DNA of 64,000 bases from Poa pratensis. Taxonomy: Eukaryota; Streptophyta; Magnoliopsida; Poales; Poaceae. Shown one piece after another: positions 43,602 to 54,639 of this stretch. A model generated the notes under the pieces. That model was not told the origin of the DNA and searched no databases. It saw only the letters and a program-made list of their open reading frames with translations. Position 1 is the stretch's first letter. Each line of letters begins with the position of its first letter. The DNA lies in contig CAMZMU010000081.1 in assembly GCA_947311845.1 (NCBI GenBank), forward strand, positions 384,320 through 448,319, written 5' to 3'. A program made the position numbers and the translations under genes.

Positions 43602-44582
43602 ATGGGGGAAGTGGCGGCGCGCACGGACAAGACGCTGACGGCGATCCGCACCAGTCTCGAGCAGGTCCAGTCGCAGATCGGCTCCCTGGACTCCCGACTG
43701 GGGCTGCTGGATACGTCGTACGCACAGGTGGCGAGTCAACTCGACAACAACTCTCGCGCCGTCGGAGATCACACCCGTATCATGGACGCCATCGAGCGCA
43801 TGCAGGAATCGCTGTCTCAACAGATGACGACCATGGCGGAGGCGGTGGCGAAGTTGGGTGGATCCCGTCCGCCGTTGACGATCGAGGTCGAGGCACACGG
43901 TGGCGAGACGGATCGAGGAACGGGGAAGGGGCTCCTACACCCTTCGGGTGCCTGGCGTGGACCACCACCGACGAGCACGTTCGTTGCGGGCTCATCCTCG
44001 ACACCTCGTCCACCAGATCCAGGTACGGCTGACGTTGGGGGTGGCGGTGACGGTGGTCGTCCTCGTTGGAGACCACCTGATGAGCAAACTGGCGGCGGTA
44101 GATCGGTCACACACAAATTGCAGTTTCCCCGATTTGATGGAACATCTCCCATGTTGTGGAGGGATAATTGTTTGGATTATTTCAAAGTGTGTAATGTAGC
44201 TCCAGCGATGTGGCTGACAACTGCACGTCTGCACTTGGAGGGGAATGCAGCACACTGGTTTCAAGCATACAAACTTCGACATGAAGTAGCCAGTTGGTCT
44301 GAATTCATTGCTGCAGTAGAAGCTAAGTTTGGGGTGGACGATCACCGTCAATTCATGTCAGCTCTGATTGCTTTGAAACAGAAAGGAACTGTCAGTGAGT
44401 ACTGCACCCAATTCCAGGAGTTGATGTATAAGCTCTGTGGACATAATCCGTACTATGATGAAACGATGTTTGTTGGGCATTTCTTGAGGGGTCTGAAGCA
44501 GGAGATCAGGACAGCAGTAGCTTCACAACTGCCAGATACAGTTGACAGGCAATTTTACTGGCTCATGTGCAGGAAGATCTAG
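43602..44582 (+). pseudogene. Reina gag, frameshifted at its end
   Basis: About 326 codons from ATG 43602 (MGEVAARTDKTLTA). An N-terminal helical part is followed by an acidic, Pro/Gly-rich stretch. The gag domain is at about residues 175-310 (LQFPRFDGTSPMLWRDNCLD, LHLEGNAAHWFQAYKLRHEV, VGHFLRGLKQEIRTAV). The frame stops at 44580-44582, whereas the continuation VQEDLAAQSKPWVTKAAP is in a different frame, so one indel lies near 44550. Gag would form the particle. The open frame runs upstream to 43530 without an ATG. Confidence 0.85.
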
Positions 44583-45388
44583 CAGCACAATCCAAACCGT
44601 GGGTGACAAAGGCAGCACCTGCAGTACATTTCAAAGGGGATGCAGCAAAGACAGTGAACAAACCTGCATCTGGAGACCTGTGGAAGGAGAGGCAGCTGAA
44701 GGAATACCGGCGAACCAATGGGTTATGCTATCGGTGTGGCGACAAATATGATCCTACACACGTCTGTGCAAATACCAAGCAAGCCTCTCTACACGCCTTG
44801 TCAGTAGAAGATCATGCAGTTCAACTGTCCTCGGAGGTGCTGAATTTATTGGAGTTGCAAGACATTGCTGAAGCACAGCAACTATCTCTTGCGTGTTATG
44901 CTTTGTCTGGCTCATCTGAGGGGAAAACACTGCGAATCAGAGCCCTGGTGCAGAATCAGGTGATGCTCTTGTTGATTGACACAGGTAGCAGACACAGCTT
45001 TATTAGCTCGGCATTGGTGGAGCGACTCTAGTGTCCCACACAATCGATACCTGCTGTGTCAGTCAAGGTGGCCAATAATGCATCCATGCCTTGTGATAAA
45101 ATGGTGCCCAACTTTACTTGGTGGGCACAGGGGGCTACGTTTGAGCATGATATGCGAGTGTTGGACATGAGTGCCTACGATGCTATCTTGGGCATCGACT
45201 GGTTGGCCGACAGAGGGGACATGTTTTGTAATTGGAAAACACAAAGACTGAAGTTCCAACATAAAGGATCATAAATTATTCTCAAAGGCATTAACCCTTC
45301 TGATACATCAGTCACTAAAGTTCCAATCGAACAAGTTCTCAAGTGGAGGAAAGGGAATGACATCTGGGCAGTAGCTCTGCTGGAAACT
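44564..45388 (+). pseudogene. Reina gag knuckle and protease, with two stops
   Basis: This frame carries the zinc knuckle of the Reina type (CYRCGDKYDPTHVC) near 44727 and the protease active site LLIDTGSRHSFIS near 44970. In-frame stops TAG at 45029-45031 and TAA at 45272-45274 interrupt protease. The text between (MSAYDAILGIDWLADRGDMF) is still clear. The pol frame downstream is the same frame, so without the two stops translation would be continuous. Confidence 0.85.
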
Positions 45389-48322
45389 GTGTCGCAAGAG
45401 AAATCTCATTCTGTACCACAAGAAATTCAGAAGGTGTTGGATGAGTTTGCAGAGGTGTTCTCTGAACCAACCTCTCTGCCACCCACCAGAGTATATGATC
45501 ATGCTATTACCCTCACACCTGGTTCCACTCCAATGAATGCTAGGCCATACCGATATTCTCCATTACACAAAGATGAGATAGAGAAGCAAGTAGCTGCTAT
45601 GCTCCAATCAGGTGTTATTGTTCATTCCATGAGTCCTTTTGCATCCCCTGTTCTGCTGGTACAGAAGAAAGATGGGACATGGAGGTTTTGCATTGACTAC
45701 CGTCGACTCAATGAATTAACCATCCGTAACACCTTTCCGATGCCAGTAATTGATGAACTGCTAGATGAACTAGCCGGCTCTCAATATTTTTCCAAGCTTG
45801 ATCTGAGGGCAGGATATCATCAGATCCGCATGAAACCAGAAGATGAAGAAAAAACGGCATTTAAAACACACCAAGGCCACTATCATTTTCGAGTCATGCC
45901 ATTTGGGTTGTCAAATGCCCCTGCAAGATTCCAGTGTGTGATGAATGAGATTTTGCAGCCTTGCCTTCGTAAATTCGCTCTGGTATTTATGGATGATATC
46001 CTGGTGTACAACCCATCTCTTGCAACTCATGCAACTCACCTGGCCGAAGTCCTTTCATTACTTAAGAAGCAGCAGTTCTTTGTCAAGACATCGAAGTGCT
46101 CTTTCGCTCAAACTGAACTTGAGTACTTGGGACATGTAGTTTCCAAAGATGGTGTGGCAACTGACCCAAAAAAGACTGCAGCCATGGTGGCCTGGCCCAG
46201 ACCTACTAATTTCACCGAGTTGAGAGGGTTCCTTGGTTTCACTGGCTATTATCGGAAATTTGTGGAATTCTATGCCATGATTGCTAGAGCCTTGCCAAAT
46301 TTATTGAAGAAGAAAGAATTCATTTGGTCTGACGAAGCAGAGCAAGCTTTTGTGAAACTGAAAGAAGCAATGCTCTCTACTCCAGTCCTGCAACTACCCA
46401 ATTTCAACAAGCAGTTTGTGCTCGAAACCGATGCGTGTGGTACTGGGATCGGGGCAGTCTTAATGCAGGAGGGTAAACCTGTGGCTTTTCTAAGCAAAGC
46501 CTTGAGTCCTCAGCATCTTGCCATGTCTATCTATGAGAAAGAGTTCTTGGCTCTGATAATGGCGGTTGAAAGGTGGCGCCCATATCTGCAGCGCAGCGAG
46601 TTTATCATCAGGACGGATCACCAAAGCTTGACTTTCCTGGATGAACAAGTGTTGCAATCACCTTTGCAGAGAAAGGCCATGACTCGGCTAATGGGTCTCC
46701 AATTCAAAATTGTTTATAAAAAAGGCAGTGAGAATACTGCAGCAGATTCACTGTCACGGGTGGCACATGTGTTGGAGGCTAATGCCATTTCCATTGCTCA
46801 ACCAGCTTGGCTCCAAGAGGTATTAAATACTTATGCAACTGATACAGAAGCTCAGCTGAAACTGCAAACTCTAGCTCTGCACAGTCCAGATGACAATGGT
46901 TTTGAGCTGTGCAATGGTCACATCAAATGCAAGGGTCGCATATGGATTGGTAATAATTCTGCAACACAAACACGCTTGATTTCGGCATTTCATTCAAGCG
47001 CCATTGGTGGTCACTCTGGCATTTTGCCAACATACCAGCGGCTTAAGAAGCTTTTCATCTGGTCTGGCATGAAACTGGCGGTTCAAAATTTTGTGAAGCA
47101 ATGTGAGGTATGCCAGCAAGCAAAGCATGATCACAACAACCCTTCAGGCCTACTGCAGCCGTTGAAAATTCCAGATGGCATTTGGCAGGAATTGTCGATG
47201 GACTTTATTGAAGGTTTACCCATGTCGCATGGCTACAATGTGATCATGGTGGTGGTGGACCGGCTTACTAAATATGCCCATTTTGTTCCTCTCCGGCATC
47301 CTTTCACCGCCGCGACAGTGGCTCAAGCATTTCTGGACAATGTGGTGAAGCTTCACAGTGTACCACTATCTATTGTGTCGGACCGTGACAAAATTTTCAC
47401 CAGCCAATTATGGAAAGAGTTGTTCAAAACCTTGGGCACCAAACTTTATTTCTCCACAGCATATCATCCTCAAACGGACGGCCAGACTGAGATGGTAAAT
47501 CAGTGCCTTGAGATGTTCTTGCGTTGTGCTGTGCATGATGAGCCCAAGCAATGGAAGAAATGGTTGCCTCTAGCAGAATTGTGGTACAACTCATCTTATC
47601 ATTCTGCTATTCAGTGTACTCCGTTCAAGGCCGTGTATGGCTCGGAACCAAATTTTGCAGCCCTGTCTCCTGATGACACACCTACTGATTCTGATGCAGC
47701 GACCATCCTGCAACAGAGGCAAGCACAGCTAGATCGTCTGAAGATACATCTAGCTGCTGCTCAGAACCGCATGAAAATGCAGGCAGATAAGCATCGTACA
47801 GAAAAGGTGTTCACGGTGGGAGAGCAAGTCTTGTTGAAATTGCAACCGTACACTCAATCTTCAGTAGCAAACCGACCTTGTCCAAAGTTGGCATTCAAGT
47901 TCTTTGGGCCTTATCGCATTCTGGAGAGAGTTGGAGAAGTTGCTTATAAATTGGATCTTCTAGCACACAGTGCCATTCACCCAGTTTTCCATGTGTCACA
48001 GCTCAAGGAATACACTCCGGATTTCTCGCCAGTGTTCTCGGAACTACCCCATGCACCAGCTCTGGACACTGAAGAAGCAACGCCTGAAGAAATTCTTGAT
48101 CGACGCTTGGTCAGGAAAGGCAACGCGGCGGTGCCCCAGGTGTTGATCAAATGGACAGGTATTCCAGCCTCTTCTGCAACCTGGGAAGATATGTACGTGT
48201 GCAAGACAAGGTTTCCTACGGCAATTGCTTGGGGACAAGCAATGTCTCCAGGGGGGAAGATGTCACCGACTTCGGCGCGACATTCAGAGAACAGCAGCGA
48301 TCCTGATGAGCTGCAGGAGTGA
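45389..48322 (+). CDS. Reina pol: RT, RNase H, integrase, chromodomain
   Basis: 977 open codons. RT is at about residues 80-260, with WRFCIDYRRLNELTIRN, FSKLDLRAGYHQIRM and the catalytic FMDDILVY near 200. RNase H starts with LETDACGTGIGAVL near 347 and has IIRTDHQSLTFL. Integrase has the HHCC part (HSSAIGGHSG, CEVCQQAKHD) and the core (MDFIEGLP, VSDRDKIF, YHPQTDGQTEMVNQ). A chromodomain lies near 900-950 (EEILDRRLVRKG, VLIKWTGIPASSATWEDM), which in the family guides insertion to heterochromatin. The reading frame continues into the start of the 3' LTR. Intact by itself but cut off from gag by stops upstream. Confidence 0.95.
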   Translation: MSQEKSHSVPQEIQKVLDEFAEVFSEPTSLPPTRVYDHAITLTPGSTPMNARPYRYSPLHKDEIEKQVAAMLQSGVIVHSMSPFASPVLLVQKKDGTWRFCIDYRRLNELTIRNTFPMPVIDELLDELAGSQYFSKLDLRAGYHQIRMKPEDEEKTAFKTHQGHYHFRVMPFGLSNAPARFQCVMNEILQPCLRKFALVFMDDILVYNPSLATHATHLAEVLSLLKKQQFFVKTSKCSFAQTELEYLGHVVSKDGVATDPKKTAAMVAWPRPTNFTELRGFLGFTGYYRKFVEFYAMIARALPNLLKKKEFIWSDEAEQAFVKLKEAMLSTPVLQLPNFNKQFVLETDACGTGIGAVLMQEGKPVAFLSKALSPQHLAMSIYEKEFLALIMAVERWRPYLQRSEFIIRTDHQSLTFLDEQVLQSPLQRKAMTRLMGLQFKIVYKKGSENTAADSLSRVAHVLEANAISIAQPAWLQEVLNTYATDTEAQLKLQTLALHSPDDNGFELCNGHIKCKGRIWIGNNSATQTRLISAFHSSAIGGHSGILPTYQRLKKLFIWSGMKLAVQNFVKQCEVCQQAKHDHNNPSGLLQPLKIPDGIWQELSMDFIEGLPMSHGYNVIMVVVDRLTKYAHFVPLRHPFTAATVAQAFLDNVVKLHSVPLSIVSDRDKIFTSQLWKELFKTLGTKLYFSTAYHPQTDGQTEMVNQCLEMFLRCAVHDEPKQWKKWLPLAELWYNSSYHSAIQCTPFKAVYGSEPNFAALSPDDTPTDSDAATILQQRQAQLDRLKIHLAAAQNRMKMQADKHRTEKVFTVGEQVLLKLQPYTQSSVANRPCPKLAFKFFGPYRILERVGEVAYKLDLLAHSAIHPVFHVSQLKEYTPDFSPVFSELPHAPALDTEEATPEEILDRRLVRKGNAAVPQVLIKWTGIPASSATWEDMYVCKTRFPTAIAWGQAMSPGGKMSPTSARHSENSSDPDELQE
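48249..48260 (+). other. Polypurine tract of the Reina element
   Basis: AGGGGGGAAGA directly before the 3' LTR, overlapping the end of pol. Confidence 0.8.
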
Positions 48323-48594
48323 AACTGGAGTGGTTCGTGCCGTGTCGCTTGCGTGGGCTTTGGGCCGTGTGTGGGCTAGCTTCTGGGCTAAGCCCATGTC
48401 CATGTCTGCGTGTGTGGCCGTGTTATAAGGTCTTGTATCTGAACCTGGAAAAGCAGCTAAGGAATGAACTGTGTTCTGCTATCTCTTTTCCCCTCTCGTG
48501 TTTGTTCTTCCTTCTCGAGTTCTTCTTCTTCCGCAAGTAAATTCGAGAGAGAGAGCTCACGCCCCGATCCTCTCGGCGGCCACGGGTAGTTACA
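48261..48594 (+). repeat. 3' LTR of the Reina element
   Basis: 334 bp, TGTCACCGACTTCGG to GGTAGTTACA, followed by TAAAG. Confidence 0.95.
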
Positions 48595-49057
48595 TAAAGA
48601 GTCGTCCAGCAAAAACGCCCATTGTTGCAATTTTGTCGACCAATCTTTAGGGACGGGTGGAGGCATCAGGTGATGCATCAGTTGATTCTTTGTATTATGC
48701 AGCGTCAGTTGATATTGGTGTGACGATCTGTGATTCTTCATCTCCTTTGCCCAGATCTAAAGCAACGGGGAGTTCTAGAAAGCTTGTACGTCTTGCGTCA
48801 GTGTAAAACAAAAGAATGCAAAGAGCTGCCGGAAGGTATATGGGCGACGGCCAGCGGATCGAACTCGCCGGAATCAGATCGATCAGAAGCTACAATTGGA
48901 GAGGTTCTTTTTTTGAAAGCGAAGAGAGGAGGGGGCGACCTATGTACACCGTTAATTGGAAGAACTTTTTTTTTTGACAATCAATTGGAAGAACTCTTTG
49001 TCGTTGAACAGGAGAGAGAGTCCCAATATGTTACGGCTTAGTCTAGGCGCATCCGTC
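48595..49057. repeat. Third 498-bp unit, right part
   Basis: Continues the tandem array after the Reina insertion and ends at GCATCCGTC (49057), where it meets unrelated sequence. It lacks about 30 bp present in the other units near 48760 and has several substitutions, so it is the most diverged copy. Confidence 0.85.
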
Positions 49058-49158
49058 TGGCTGGCTGTGCTTATTCTACGGAATCATCTTACCCGTTAAA
49101 AATTCTTAACTTTTTAACGGATCAATCTTTACCGTCTATTGTTTGTTGTCTTAATAAT
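49058..49158 (-). mobile_element. Helitron 5'-end-like sequence with inverted repeat
   Basis: Reading left from 49162 on the minus strand, CTATATTATTAAGACAAC resembles the 5' start of grass Helitrons. A perfect 10-bp inverted repeat CCGTTAAAAA/TTTTTAACGG (49093-49120) follows. The body would extend left over the tandem array. The terminal TC is not clear. Confidence 0.45.
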
Positions 49159-49181
49159 ATAGTTGGCATGTACGTGCACGT
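49159..49181 (-). mobile_element. Helitron 3' terminus (decayed CTAG)
   Basis: Hairpin ACGTGCACGT, nine bases ACATGCCAA, then CTAT on the minus strand. Same layout as the ends at 51.75, 52.87 and 56.76 kb, with the final G replaced. Confidence 0.55.
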
Positions 49182-51000
49182 CTTCACAACTAAATAAGAT
49201 AATTTACAAGTAGAACGTCTTGACAATTAAATGGGACAATTTAGTCTAAACAAATGGGACAATTTACACGTAGGAAAAACCATACCTAGCTAGATTACGT
49301 CTTTCTATGCAAGCCAATATTAACACACATACCTATAAATGTGGTACCATAATTCATCATTTGCAGGAAATTCATGGTAGTACGCATCAAGTGTGCACGA
49401 AGCTAACCTCTGACTGTTGGGACTGAACGACACTCCATAGTTGATCTAGAAGTTAAAAATACAAATACAAGACAAAACAACGTGAATAACAGATCAAGAT
49501 CCATATAGAAAAACATAATATGAAATAAATGCTCAGCTTGTCGTACTTGAGAACACGGAAGTAAGACCAACACATGGATATGGGCTTCATATATTATCAT
49601 CTTCACTTATGAGAATATTCATACCTTTGAAAATGCGAACTGGAACTTCAAAATGAGATAATTCTCATGGACAAAATGAGATGATTTTCATGGAAAAATA
49701 GAAAGGAATCATCTCCAATAAAATACATGACTTGTCTTTCGTACCTATGAGAGAGAAAAAAAATGTTAAATATTATTTCAAAATTGACACGAATTAAATT
49801 TAATTACATATATTCAATATTCATTTTCACAATAACTATAGCATTCTGTGTCACGCTTAAAGTTCTTTACTAATATCAATGTTGGAATAAACCATATTTA
49901 CACTCCAATCAACTACAAGGAAGAAATACATACGTTAGTTAGACTACCATATGTTGTGATTATACAGTTCCAGCTAACAATGGAAGAGATAAACATGCTT
50001 GTGCGTTACAACGGGAAAAGAAAAACATTACACACCAAGCCCAATAAACACCTCCTCTATTTCAACATTGTACCCACTCTTTCATTGCAGCTTATCATCC
50101 TTCTCGCCATCCCTGACGATGGCCTTGGTGTGCACCTGATGACAACGCGTCCGAAGGTGGTAAATCTTAACGCCTTCGCCACCACATATGGCACCTGCCA
50201 TTGAACCGCACAAGTGTAGCGATTCCCTGCTAAGAAGTTTACCCATGAAATTTGTTACTTTCAAATTAAATATCTTAGGTGACAACCACCTCTGTGAATT
50301 ATGTGCATACTATGTCACTTCATAGGCTGATTAATTTGTTCAGCGATCTGCACAAAGATTAATTGAATTACTTAATAGAATTTGAGTTTCACATCAGGTC
50401 CGAAAATCCTTTTAGATTTCTCATACCTCTTCATATGTTGTAGGATAAAGTTAATTCAGTGGTAGATGCTCTGACACAGCTTCCGATCTCTCCCTCAGCA
50501 CTTATCTTATTCTAAAATAAAAGGCAGCCACAAGGTGTTTGTGATTACAAATCGAATATTTCAATAGAGATCGCTGTTTAGCAGCATGATTGATTACCTA
50601 AATTGGTAATGAATGTCACCAATATAAAGATTTATATGACAGCGAACCCTGTCATTTGATTACCTACATTATAAATAAATGGCACTAATATACAAAGGTA
50701 TATGACACAGAAACCATGTCAATTGTCAAGCACTTACAAACAGAAAGCAGAACTTCGATTGCAAGCATAAGAGGTCTCGTGATCTCAAATTTCCAGCTCT
50801 TCAATAGAAGGAAACAACCTGAAACAGAACCATGTCAAGTATCGTACACTGAAATCAATACACACATGAATCAAATCAGCACAATTCGATGCGCTTCCAA
50901 AATAGCCCACCAAACGGACTAAATGATCCGTACAGAAATTCCCGTCTACTGGACAAAAAAATTGCATCACGCAAATGAGGAACACCTGAAATTTGTCCTA
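49182..51000. other. AT-rich Helitron interior, no gene recognised
   Basis: Low coding potential. Open frames are short and without similarity I can name. The stretch lies between two Helitron ends on the minus strand. Confidence 0.4.
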
Positions 51001-51645
51001 GGCGTCACCCTTCGTCGTCAGTGTATGGGGACGTCGTGGGCGGAGTAGGCAGTAGGCTCATGGGCCAGTTGGGGAGGCGGCATCTACAGGCTGCGGTCGT
51101 GGCTAGGTTGGGTAGCCGCTCGGGAGGAGGCCGCGGCAGATAGCACGGCGTAAAGGCTGCATCACGCGGGGTGAGGCCGCAATTGGGGAAGCCACCGGAG
51201 ACGCCCAATCCGTTGCGGAGGGCGGCAGCACCGAAGAAGCATACGGCGGCCGTCGCGGCCAAGCAGGAGGAAGAGAGCGCGAAGAAGGACGACACAACCG
51301 CGAGGAAGGGTCGTCCCATGACCCGCCGTCGAGGTTGCCCGTCGACGATGCTACTTGCCCCCTATGAGCTATGAGCACCAGGCGCGACGGCGACTCGATT
51401 CCGGCTGCGTCTGCTGGAGGCGCACGCACGCGCGCGTGGCGGCGTTCAGACGGAGGGGAACGGGGCGGCCGAAGGATTGGGGCGCGGGGCCGAGTGGATT
51501 CGGTCGACGGTGTAGTTCACGCGGGAACAGCGATCCGGTGGCGACCTCACTTCGACGGCTGGCGGCGGCGCATAGGTTCGAGCGGTGCGCCGCTCGTTCC
51601 TTGGACTGCTGCGCGAGAAATAGACTCGGACCGGTTCGCTAGATC
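51001..51645. pseudogene. GC-rich captured gene fragment, unrecognised
   Basis: A sharp rise in GC content over about 640 bp within AT-rich DNA. Several overlapping frames are open on both strands, for example a minus-strand frame with a hydrophobic start (FLAVVSSFFALSSSCLAATA) and a plus-strand basic frame (RKGRPMTRRRGC). High GC makes such frames likely by chance. It looks like the first exon and promoter region of a grass gene carried by a Helitron. No function assigned. Confidence 0.35.
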
Positions 51646-51750
51646 GGATGTGTTGAGGTGCTCAACATTGTTAGAACGATCTGATCCGTTGATCTGATAT
51701 TAAACAACTTAAATTTAATGTATCCGTAACATGTTTGCTCTTTTAATAGT

Positions 51751-51779
51751 ATTAGTAGACGTGCACGTGCCATGCACGT
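51751..51779 (-). mobile_element. Helitron 3' terminus next to a Helitron 5' start
   Basis: Minus strand: hairpin ACGTGCATGGCACGT, nine bases GCACGTCTA, then CTAAT. The following TCTACTAATACTATTAAAAG (from 51759 leftwards) has the form of a Helitron 5' end, so two elements seem joined head to tail here. Confidence 0.55.
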
Positions 51780-51925
51780 ATAATCTTGTGACATAATTTA
51801 TGTCGCCTTAGTCTTCTAAATTTTTTGACTCCGACGATCACGGACGAATAATGCAAACACCGCAGAAGCATATTTCAGGCAAAAGAAATTCATGGGCATA
51901 GGCTCATTTATTCCAAAGCTATATA

Positions 51926-52048
51926 CTCCCTCCGTCCAAAAATAAGTGTCTCAGATTTGCTCAAAAGTAGATGTATCTGGACATGTTTCATGTCTGTATA
52001 CATCCATTTTTTGGCAATCTTGAGACAATTATTTTGGGACGGAGGGAG
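51926..52048. mobile_element. Stowaway (Tc1/mariner) MITE
   Basis: 123 bp with terminal inverted repeats CTCCCTCCGTCCAAAAATAA and its complement, flanked by TA (51924-51925 and 52049-52050). These are the defining features of Triticeae Stowaway MITEs. Confidence 0.95.
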
Positions 52049-52873
52049 TATATGATTTAGAAAATTCGTATAACAATTAAACTAAACATGGAAGGGAGAG
52101 CTATCATCCCTTTTCATCGCAATAAGTATCGTGTCTCAATATTTCTTTTGAAACTGCTAGGGTGTCTGCAGACAAAAAAAAAGTATAATGGAAAGCCTGA
52201 TATCAATATGTATATTGCCTTATATAGAATCATCAAATCACATGATCACCGGTTGCCAATGATATAATGGTGGAGAAAAAACAAATCAGATAATCATCGG
52301 TTACGAAAGATGGGAGAAAATGAAATGTCGTATGCTAGACATGATGAAAACAACTCGTTTAATCAATAAAGGGACAGAAGGCTATGGGGATACAATATTT
52401 TTGACAAATTTAGTAACCTCGATCAAGATACAAGTCTTTTTAAGATGCAACTCATCAATTTCCTAAGCAGTACATTGTCGCCTACATGAAGGTACAGTTC
52501 TATCAGACACAATTATTAAATAATCAACTCATACAGGGCACCAATCCTCACCTAAGCTTCATTTTTGCCCAACATTGAATTTATTCTTATCAGTTTCATA
52601 TATCTAATCTTACCAGGATAATAATTCAACAATTATTTGCCCTCATAAAATCTTCCTAATCTTCGGTTATAGCCAACTACACCAACATAAGTAAACACAT
52701 CATTCAACCATGAAATACTGCACTAAAATTAACCTACCAAATACAGCGTTCAGCCTCGAACAACCGAGAATACATTCAGGGAGAGAAACATAACATATAT
52801 TCAGGGAGAGAAACAGAACATTGCAGTATACATCATGGATTCAAGGAACAAGAAAATGGATCGAATGCAACGT
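52049..52873. other. AT-rich Helitron interior, no gene seen
   Basis: No coding similarity or RNA gene. Contains a short local duplication TATTCAGGGAGAGAAAC near 52773 and 52798. Confidence 0.4.
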
Positions 52874-52901
52874 CTAGTTGACATGTACGTGCAACGCACG
52901 T
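52874..52901 (-). mobile_element. Helitron 3' terminus
   Basis: Minus strand: perfect hairpin ACGTGCGTTGCACGT (52901-52887), nine bases ACATGTCAA, then CTAG. TTGTGAAAACGTGC before the hairpin is close to the sequence at 49.18 kb (TTGTGAAGACGTGC), so these belong to one family. Confidence 0.7.
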
Positions 52902-54297
52902 TTTCACAACTAAAGGGCAGTTTACAAGTTGGACAAATAATGTACCCGGGTCTATGTGGATTTTTTTTTACACTTTTACATTCCTAGATTTTATATTACA
53001 AAGAAAATCATGCATGCTTATGTTTTTCAGAAAATGCAAAACTCAATGGGATATTACCAAGAAAAGGGAAGGGCCTATCAATTACATAGAATCCGAGTAC
53101 CTGCCAAACATGACTCAACTGTAAAGAGAAGATGGGCAGTCTCTACCCCAGATAGATTTCTCTGTCTAAAATTTAAAGCCTCCCTCAATGTACCATTAGA
53201 CGATGCATGTTGAATCAGGATTTAATCTACATGGAATCAGCAACTTTAGGGCCAGAAAAATAATAATCAAACATTTAGATTTATGTTACTCACAAAAAGG
53301 ATGGCAGGTGACCTTGTTTGAAATACCTCTGGCAGTCCTAGCTATATGCATCAAACAGAACCTGCATTACAAATACGCAATGTGCGGATATATATATATT
53401 CTAAATTTTCATCGGAAAAAGAACTTCCAGCTATCAATGGTTTTTGCCTGAAATTTCTAAAAGAGAGCAAACAAATCCATTGGCCCAAGTGAGTCTACAG
53501 ATTTAAGCTAAACTGAAAAAGAAAACCGTAGCCATACTTACCTTTAGTTAAGAGCCTGGAAAATGTGGTGCAGCAGAAAAAATAAATCATCAGTTGTCCA
53601 AAGATCATACATTGCAAATCGGTGCATGAGGCTCTGAGCTACACACCGAGTTGGGAGAAGAATACACTATATTAAGTGCAAGCATAAGCACATCTTGAAC
53701 GATGCAGCAAACAGAACAAAAAAAATAGATAGGATGACAGATTCATACACTGCAAATCATCCGGAAGTACTCTGTCGCGCGGCCAAGTGGTGGTGGTCTA
53801 GAAATCTGAATTGGGAGGCAGCACGAGCCTGGCTCACCGAGAACTGTAATCCAGACATCAGAGTATCAGAGCAATGCAATGGTACCAAGGATTGCGCTGC
53901 AATTGATGACTGCGTTGGAGATGAAGAAAAATTGAGTGGCCGTCGCCGCCCCGGAGACACCTCGCAATTAGTAGAGGCAGAGGCCACGACTCCTCCTTGG
54001 GATCAGATCAGTGCAAGGTGGATTCCGGAACATGAAAGGGTGGCGGACAGATTGAAGATAGCCACCGCACGAACGACTTGACGGTGGGAACCGGAGCCAT
54101 ACCTCCTAGACATAAACTGTGCGGCCGAGGGAGGAGTAGAGGAGAGATGACCCCTTGGCCTCCCGAATTCGGCGGCGGATGGCCGGCGCATGTGCTCGAC
54201 GAAGTCGGGCCAGACCATGGCGCATGCTCTCGAGGAAGTCGGGTGAGACCAGCGAAGCCGTGGACCTGAAGGCATCGACATCAACCAGACCAGTTCG
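52902..54297. other. Helitron-associated sequence with possible exon scraps
   Basis: Mostly AT-rich. A 129-codon plus-strand frame at 53695-54081 (CRAAKWWWSRNLNWEAARAW) and GC-rich DNA from about 53930 suggest gene-derived pieces. I recognise no family. Confidence 0.35.
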
Positions 54298-54441
54298 TTT
54301 GTCGGAAGAAGCTCCATGGGCGGCCCAGCGTCGTCGTCGTTGTGGGGATCCAGCGGCGGAAGGTAACTCTTTGTCGGAAGAAGCTCCATGGGCGGCCCAG
54401 CGTCGTCGTCGTTGTGGGGATCCAGCGGCGGAAGGTAACTA
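54298..54441 (+). repeat. Tandem duplication, two copies of 72 bp
   Basis: GTCGGAAGAAGCTCCATGGG begins at 54301 and 54373. Each copy runs to GCGGAAGGTAACT. Copies are identical. AAGGTAACT at each end resembles a splice donor on the plus strand. Confidence 0.9.
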
Positions 54442-54639
54442 AAGCAAACTTGTTGGGTACTTTAAATCTGGACCGTTCAATATCCGATCAAACAGCCCAG
54501 ATCATCTCAATGTTTGACAACTCAACAATGTCCGATTTTTCCCGTTTTACTCTCCCACCAAATCACATAATACTACTAAATTGCCACTCATTTGACAACT
54601 CAACACACCTTTTAGGTTTCCTGATAATTACGAGGGTTG

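Larger units (their letters stand above)
43061..48594 (+). mobile_element. Complete Reina-type chromovirus (Ty3/Gypsy)
   Basis: Short LTRs (43061-43398, 48261-48594) flanked by the target duplication TAAAG (43056-43060, 48595-48599). An iMet primer site, gag, protease, RT, RNase H, integrase and a C-terminal chromodomain lie between, with a polypurine tract before the 3' LTR. Small size, short LTRs and chromodomain fit the Reina lineage. LTRs show one substitution and three short indels by eye. The polyprotein has one frameshift and two in-frame stops. It is inserted in the third 498-bp unit. Confidence 0.95.

Noticed and set aside
51005..51429. Minus-strand frames with a signal-peptide-like start
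   Set aside because: High GC opens several frames at once on both strands; no family match, so only the GC-rich fragment is reported.
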